DNA from: UBA1146 sp050256555
GTDB taxonomy: Bacteria; Planctomycetota; UBA8108; UBA1146
Assembly (NCBI GenBank): GCA_050256555.1
Contig: JBBWWC010000199.1
Location: 1-19,787, forward strand
Length of the DNA stretch: 19,787 nucleotides
Direction of reading: 5' to 3'
This document shows positions 15,424 through 19,787 of the stretch, piece by piece; position 1 is the stretch's first letter, and each line of letters opens with the position of its first letter. The translations under genes were made by a program, and so were the position numbers. The notes beneath the pieces were generated by a model. The model did not search any database. It was given only the letters and a program-made list of their open reading frames with translations, and was not told where the DNA came from.

Positions 15424-17133
15424 ATGGCTACCGAAGTCACGATGCCGCAGATGGGCGAGTCCATCGCAGAAGGCACACTGACCCGCTGGTTCAAAAAACC
15501 CGGGGAACAGGTCATTCGAGATGAACCTCTCTTCGAGATCTCAACCGACAAGGTCGATGCTGAGGTTCCGGCCCCCGCCGATGGAATCCTCGAACAGGTC
15601 CTCATCGAGGAGGGCACCACAGTCGAGGTGAATACTGTCGTGGCCATCCTTGGAGATGGCTCAAGTAACAGCACTGCAAATGTCGAAAAAACCGAAGCTG
15701 CGGCGCCTGCAACAGCCTCCGTTGCGGTCGAAGAATCGGTACCTGTCGCAGCAGCAACACCGGAGAAAACTGCGCCTGTAGAACCAACACCTGTAGCCTC
15801 TTCAGATCATCTCACAGATATTCCGATGCCACAGATGGGCGAGTCCATCGCAGAGGGAACCCTGACCCGTTGGTTCAAGAAAATTGGCGAGCCCATCGAA
15901 AGAGATGAACCGCTCTTCGAAATCTCAACCGACAAGGTCGATGCCGAGGTTCCCGCACCCCGCAGCGGCGTACTCGCCGAAATCCTCGTCGAAGAAGGAT
16001 CCACGGTCGAAGTCAATACGGTGGTCGCACGGATTGGATCTGGTGTGGTCACCAGCACCCCGACAGCAGCTCCAATATCAGCAAACGAACCCACGGAAGC
16101 TGCAGCCGCCGAAGCCGCAACCACTGCGACGACCACGACAACCATTACTCCAGAACCTCCAGTAGCAGCTTCTAACGGTGCGGGATCCAAGGTTCGCTCT
16201 TCACCACTGGTGCGACGCATCGCACGTGAGAACGGGATCACGGACCTTGCGTCCATTGCCGCCACCGGGGCCGGTGGCCGGGTCACAAAAAGTGACATTC
16301 TTGGCTTCATCGCCACCGCCGACACAGCAACCACTGCTGCAGCACCTGCTGTAGCACCTGCTGTAACACCTGCTGCAGCACCAACTCCTGTTCAAACTCC
16401 GACTCCCACGCTACCAACGATCGGCCTGCCAACGGAAGGATCTTCGGTCGAGAAGATGTCAGTGATGCGCCGCAAAATCGCCGAACACATGGTCGATTCG
16501 CGCCGTACATCAGCACACGTCCATTCCGTCTTCGAGGCTGACATGACGGCGATTGCTCAGATGCGCGCCAAAAACAAGGACGGATTCCTGGCTCGCAACG
16601 GTACCAAGTTGACCTTCATGCCGTTTTTCCTCAAAGCCTGCAGCGATGCTCTACGAATCTATCCTTATGTGAATGCATCTCTCGATGGAGACCAGATCCT
16701 GGTCCATCACAGTGTCAACATCGGCGTTGCGGTAGCTCTTGAAAATGGCTTGATCGTTCCCGTCATCAAGAACGTCCAGAACCTGAGCGTTCCCGGCATC
16801 CAGAAATCCGTAACCGATCTGGCGAGCCGTGCCCGCAGCAAACAACTGCTTCCAGATGAAGTTGCTGGTGGCACCTTCACCATCACGAATCCGGGACAGT
16901 TCGGCGGCTTGTTTGGAATTCCCATTATCAATCAGCCGCAGGTAGCGATCCTCGGAATCGGTGGTATCCAGAAGCGCCCTGTCGTTGTCGACGGCGATAA
17001 GATTGCAATTCGAGACATGCTCTACATGTGCCTCTCCTACGACCATCGCCTGGTCGATGGAGCTCTCGCAGACCAGTTCATGTCCAAGGTGAAACAGAAC
17101 CTCGAAAACTTCGAGGAATCTTCCCTGGTGTAA
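15424..17133 (+). CDS. Dihydrolipoyl acyltransferase (E2) with two lipoyl domains
   Basis: The 569-residue protein has two lipoyl domains, at about residues 2-78 and 131-207, each with the lipoylation motif TDKVDAE (K43 and K171). Alanine/proline/threonine-rich linkers follow. A peripheral subunit-binding domain (about 257-295, RSSPLVRRIARENG) tethers E1 and E3. The catalytic domain (about 340-569) ends in DHRLVDG (540-546), with the catalytic His541 and Asp545. E2 forms the core of the complex and moves the acyl group from E1 to coenzyme A. The sequence fits branched-chain or pyruvate type and does not settle the substrate. lipB starts three bases after its stop, coupling supply of lipoyl groups to its own carrier. 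Confidence 0.93.
   Translation: MATEVTMPQMGESIAEGTLTRWFKKPGEQVIRDEPLFEISTDKVDAEVPAPADGILEQVLIEEGTTVEVNTVVAILGDGSSNSTANVEKTEAAAPATASVAVEESVPVAAATPEKTAPVEPTPVASSDHLTDIPMPQMGESIAEGTLTRWFKKIGEPIERDEPLFEISTDKVDAEVPAPRSGVLAEILVEEGSTVEVNTVVARIGSGVVTSTPTAAPISANEPTEAAAAEAATTATTTTTITPEPPVAASNGAGSKVRSSPLVRRIARENGITDLASIAATGAGGRVTKSDILGFIATADTATTAAAPAVAPAVTPAAAPTPVQTPTPTLPTIGLPTEGSSVEKMSVMRRKIAEHMVDSRRTSAHVHSVFEADMTAIAQMRAKNKDGFLARNGTKLTFMPFFLKACSDALRIYPYVNASLDGDQILVHHSVNIGVAVALENGLIVPVIKNVQNLSVPGIQKSVTDLASRARSKQLLPDEVAGGTFTITNPGQFGGLFGIPIINQPQVAILGIGGIQKRPVVVDGDKIAIRDMLYMCLSYDHRLVDGALADQFMSKVKQNLENFEESSLV
15442..16038 (+). repeat. Tandem duplication of the lipoyl domain within E2
   Basis: Two 71-residue segments, 15442-15654 and 15826-16038, are identical at 57 of 71 residues by direct alignment, and the DNA is also closely similar. 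This is an internal direct repeat of a domain, separated by an alanine/proline-rich linker. Confidence 0.9.
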
Positions 17134-17136
17134 TCG

Positions 17137-17850
17137 ATGGAAACATCGCCGACGGCTACCAAAACCTCTACTTCACAAGAGCTACCTGAAGTGAGAATAA
17201 GAAACATCGGGCAAGTTTCTTTTGCCACAACCCATCAAAAGATGCTTGGGTTGCAGAAAAAACTCGGTCAACTTCCACATGACGTTGCCACTTCCGAGAT
17301 CACTGAAACTCTGTTCCTTTTCGAACCTTCACCAGTCGTAACCCTCGGTAGTGGAGCAAAAAGTGATGATATCTTGATCGGGAATGATTCTCTGAATCAG
17401 CGTGGCATCGAGATTCTTGGCGTAGACCGTGGAGGCGAAGCAACTTACCACGGTCCAGGCCAGCTGATTGCGTACCCTGTTCTGAAACTACGACAGCATG
17501 AGCGAGATCTCCATCACCTCCTCAGAGTCCTCGAAACTGCAGTACTCGAAACACTCGAGCACTGGGGCATCAAAGGAAAACGAGACGTGAATCACACCGG
17601 GGTCTGGGTCGATGGCTACAAGATCGCCTCGATCGGCCTTAGCGTTCGACGCTGGGTTACGGGACACGGCTTGGCTCTCTACATCGCCGGTGATCTGGAA
17701 CCCTTCGACTGGATCGTTCCCTGTGGTATTCAGGATTGCCCCATCACATCGATGGAACAGCTATTGGGACGCTCCATAGCCAGAGACCAGGTAGAGGTTT
17801 TTCTTTCCGAACGAATCGTCTCGCTCTTTGGCCGAAAGGCGCTGCGATGA
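17137..17850 (+). CDS. lipB: Octanoyltransferase (lipoate biosynthesis, LipB)
   Basis: The 237-residue protein moves octanoyl groups from acyl carrier protein to lipoyl domains. It carries the family signature RGGEATYHGPGQ (98-109), the active-site Lys in GYKIASIGL (K162) and the catalytic Cys in IVPCGI (C196). The roughly 18 extra N-terminal residues (Thr/Ser-rich) are not part of the fold. It starts three bases after the E2 stop without its own strong ribosome binding site, so translation is probably coupled. lipA overlaps its end by four bases. Confidence 0.93.
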   Translation: METSPTATKTSTSQELPEVRIRNIGQVSFATTHQKMLGLQKKLGQLPHDVATSEITETLFLFEPSPVVTLGSGAKSDDILIGNDSLNQRGIEILGVDRGGEATYHGPGQLIAYPVLKLRQHERDLHHLLRVLETAVLETLEHWGIKGKRDVNHTGVWVDGYKIASIGLSVRRWVTGHGLALYIAGDLEPFDWIVPCGIQDCPITSMEQLLGRSIARDQVEVFLSERIVSLFGRKALR

Positions 17851-18719
17851 CATCTAATACCCGGCGTCAGAAAAAAGCACCTCTCCCACGACCGCCATGG
17901 ATCCGGGTCAACGTACCCAACGATGGATCTCTCGAACGCGTTGGCGAACTGATGGACAAAGGGGCTCTTCACACCGTCTGCCAGGAAGCTCACTGCCCAA
18001 ACATCTTTGAATGCTGGAAGATGGGAACCGCAACCTTTCTGATTCTTGGTGAAGTTTGCACGCGAAAATGCGGTTTTTGCGCTGTCAGTAAAGGGCTTCC
18101 ATCTCCTGTCGACAAAGACGAACCGGAAGAGCTGGCCAAAGCAGCTCTGGAACTCAATCTCAAACATGTAGTCATTACCAGCGTCGACAGAGATGATTTG
18201 CCCGATGGTGGTGCACAACAATTCGCATTGACCATCGAGGCTCTGCGCAAAGTACTTCCAGACACCACTACTGAAGTACTGGTTCCCGACTTCCGACCCG
18301 ACCCGGTACTGGGACTCGACATAGTCCTGGGCGCTGATCCGACCATCTTCTCGCATAACGTGGAAACGGTCAGAAGGCTCTATCCCGCAGCGCGGCCCGG
18401 GTCAAACTACGACCATTCGGTTTCGCTACTAAGCGATGCCGCCAGCAGGATCGGTGGATCGAGGGTCAAATCGAGCCTCATTCTCGGGCTCGGTGAAAAA
18501 GAAGATGAAGTGCGCGAAACGATTCAGGATCTTCATGCTGCCGGGGCTCGTCGGATCAATCTCGGTCAATACCTCGCCCCTTCGGAAGGCCACATTCCAG
18601 TCAAACGCTACTGGACCCCTGAAGAGTTTCGAGATCTGGGCCTATTCGCCCGGGAAGTCGGATTCGAGAAGGTAGAATCAGCACCGCTGGTTCGCTCCTC
18701 CTACCATGCCAGCGTTTGA
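17847..18719 (+). CDS. lipA: Lipoyl synthase (radical SAM, LipA)
   Basis: The 290-residue enzyme inserts two sulfurs into protein-bound octanoyl groups, completing lipoyl formation after LipB. The auxiliary cluster cysteines are C45, C50 and C56 (spacing C-x4-C-x5-C) and the radical-SAM cluster is CTRKCGFC (C71, C75, C78). The C-terminal RSSYHA segment is also conserved. The start is the ATG overlapping the lipB stop (ATGA), with AAAGG upstream. The same frame is open further upstream inside lipB, but those residues do not look like LipA. Confidence 0.94.
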   Translation: MTSNTRRQKKAPLPRPPWIRVNVPNDGSLERVGELMDKGALHTVCQEAHCPNIFECWKMGTATFLILGEVCTRKCGFCAVSKGLPSPVDKDEPEELAKAALELNLKHVVITSVDRDDLPDGGAQQFALTIEALRKVLPDTTTEVLVPDFRPDPVLGLDIVLGADPTIFSHNVETVRRLYPAARPGSNYDHSVSLLSDAASRIGGSRVKSSLILGLGEKEDEVRETIQDLHAAGARRINLGQYLAPSEGHIPVKRYWTPEEFRDLGLFAREVGFEKVESAPLVRSSYHASV

Positions 18720-18723
18720 CCCC

Positions 18724-18782
18724 GCCCGGTGACAGTGGCACCATGAGCCCGTTCAAAAGGTGTCATTTCTTGATTGCCGGGC
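18724..18782. other. Structured intergenic hairpin after lipA
   Basis: GCCCGG (18724-18729) pairs with CCGGGC (18777-18782). An inner stem, 18736-18742 with 18759-18765, matches at six of seven positions. No T-run follows, so it is not a clear terminator. It may protect the end of the lipA mRNA or lie in the leader of the next gene, 32 bases downstream. Confidence 0.35.
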
Positions 18783-18813
18783 ATGTCTTGATTTCCAGAA
18801 CGGAGATTCTCTC

Positions 18814-19787
18814 GTGCAGAGCCGCATCCTCTCCGTCGATGTGAACCAACCAGACCCGGAATTGATTCAACAAGCAACGCAAGCCCTGGAACGTCACGAG
18901 CTGGTCATCTTTCCCACCGAAACTGTCTACGGAATCGGTGCTCTCGCAAAATCAACAACAGCCATGGACAAACTACGGAATGCAAAAAGCCGAGATGAAA
19001 AAAGTCATTTCACCCTGCACGTCTCTGATATCGAACAAATCTCTGACTGGGTCCCGGAGTTAAATGCAGCCGCCCAAGCTTTGATGGAAAAGTTCTGGCC
19101 CGGCCCATTGACCATCATCTTCCCAACAGCGGACACCACCATCGGAATCCGACTTCCTGCCAACAAAATAGCTCGGGCATTGATCAGAAGTAGCGGCCCT
19201 CTCTTTGCCTCGAGTGCCAATAGAAGTGGCGAGCCAGCAGCTACGGACATTCAAACAGCTCTTGAGGCTCTGGGTGATCAGGCTTCTGTAGCGATGGATG
19301 GAGGACCTTCCTCTATCGCCGAAGCCTCAACCATCGTCAAGCTTGGAAAAAACGAAGAGTTCGAGATTCTTCGTGAAGGACTCATCGGCGAAGCACTCGT
19401 CCGGAAAGCCATTCGAGGCCTCAATATTCTATTTGTTTGCACCGGCAATACATGTAGAAGCCCGATGGCCGAGGGACTGTGCAAGAAACTCCTGGCCGAG
19501 AAAGTCGGTGGCACAGCCGAGCAACTATCCGATCGAGGGTTTCATGTTTCTAGCGCTGGAGTCGCCTCTGGTGGCGGATCTGCCACAACACAGGCGCAGC
19601 AGGTAATGGAACAGATGGGTATTTCCATCGTGGAACACCAATCAAGACAACTACTGGCGCAACAGGTCGAAGATTCGGACATCATCATTGCCCTGAGCCA
19701 TTCCCATAAAAGCGCCATCGAATACAATTTCCCGGACGTTTCCGAAAAAGTTCACGTCATCAATGACACCGGAGTCAGTGATCCCAT
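18814..19787 (+). CDS. Fused threonylcarbamoyl-AMP synthase (TsaC/Sua5) and low-molecular-weight protein-arginine phosphatase-like domain (3' end outside window)
   Basis: The reading frame has no stop within the window, so the gene is cut at the right edge after 324 residues. Residues 1 to about 198 are a TsaC/YrdC-type domain with PTETVYGIG (34-42), KSR (58-60) and SSANRSG (133-139). This domain makes threonylcarbamoyl-AMP for the tRNA t6A37 modification. From about 203 a low-molecular-weight phosphatase begins: LFVCTGNTCRSPMAEG, catalytic C209 and R215. The loop residue T213 matches the Thr that in Bacillus YwlE favours phospho-arginine over phospho-tyrosine. The window ends just at the expected Asp-Pro general acid (D323-P324), so only a short C-terminal part is missing. 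The start is GTG with GGAG eight bases upstream. In Bacillus the two functions are separate neighbouring genes, ywlC and ywlE, so this is a fusion of that pair. Confidence 0.85.
   Translation, partial: MQSRILSVDVNQPDPELIQQATQALERHELVIFPTETVYGIGALAKSTTAMDKLRNAKSRDEKSHFTLHVSDIEQISDWVPELNAAAQALMEKFWPGPLTIIFPTADTTIGIRLPANKIARALIRSSGPLFASSANRSGEPAATDIQTALEALGDQASVAMDGGPSSIAEASTIVKLGKNEEFEILREGLIGEALVRKAIRGLNILFVCTGNTCRSPMAEGLCKKLLAEKVGGTAEQLSDRGFHVSSAGVASGGGSATTQAQQVMEQMGISIVEHQSRQLLAQQVEDSDIIIALSHSHKSAIEYNFPDVSEKVHVINDTGVSDP

Noticed and set aside
15807..16334. 175-codon minus-strand open frame inside E2
   Set aside because: Antisense to lipoyl domain and Ala/Thr-rich linker; the low-complexity linker gives a spurious hydrophobic stretch.
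16327..16392. Repetitive GCAGCACCTGCTGTA-type sequence
   Set aside because: It encodes the Ala/Pro/Val linker of E2, a normal low-complexity protein segment and not a DNA repeat element.

Overview
The window is chromosomal DNA from a bacterium, moderately GC-rich and densely coded. Several traits point towards Planctomycetota or a similar deep-branching phylum: a bacterial histone-fold protein, a very large ATPase/TPR/GAF regulator, a transmembrane pseudokinase with TPRs, fused E1 alpha-beta subunits and a TsaC-phosphatase fusion. The phylum is inferred from gene content only. No rRNA, tRNA, CRISPR array or insertion sequence was seen.

Layout. At the left end a 62-residue histone-fold protein (+, 195-383) sits behind a good ribosome binding site and ends in a clear intrinsic terminator. 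The next stretch, 495-12429, is all on the minus strand. In transcription order it holds a fused E1 alpha-beta 2-oxoacid dehydrogenase, an FtsH-like AAA+ protein whose zinc motif reads HESGQ instead of HExxH, a membrane-anchored pseudokinase with a TPR-like tail, a small secreted cysteine-containing basic protein, and a ~1457-residue regulator. The regulator contains a STAND-type ATPase, TPRs, a GAF-like domain, a degenerate GGDEF-like stretch and a C-terminal Fis-type helix-turn-helix. About 770 bases upstream of the regulator hold no confident gene but have an unexplained long open frame.

From 12.7 kb to the right end everything is on the plus strand: lipoamide dehydrogenase (lpd), a second stand-alone E1 beta, an E2 acyltransferase with two nearly identical lipoyl domains, lipB and lipA, and finally a fused TsaC/Sua5 - low-molecular-weight phosphatase gene that runs off the window. 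The phosphatase carries the CTGNTCRS signature of protein-arginine phosphatases.

How the genes work together. LipB and LipA make the lipoyl groups that E2 carries. E1, E2 and E3 (Lpd) together form a 2-oxoacid dehydrogenase complex (pyruvate or branched-chain type; the sequence does not decide). The E1 alpha-beta gene and the lpd operon are transcribed divergently from a ~285-base region containing a 22-base operator-like inverted repeat. The pseudokinase, secreted protein and large regulator lie consecutively on one strand and may form a signalling group, which is an inference from proximity and domain logic. The most interesting items are the histone, the FtsH with an altered protease site, the TsaC-arginine phosphatase fusion, and the pseudokinase/regulator cluster.
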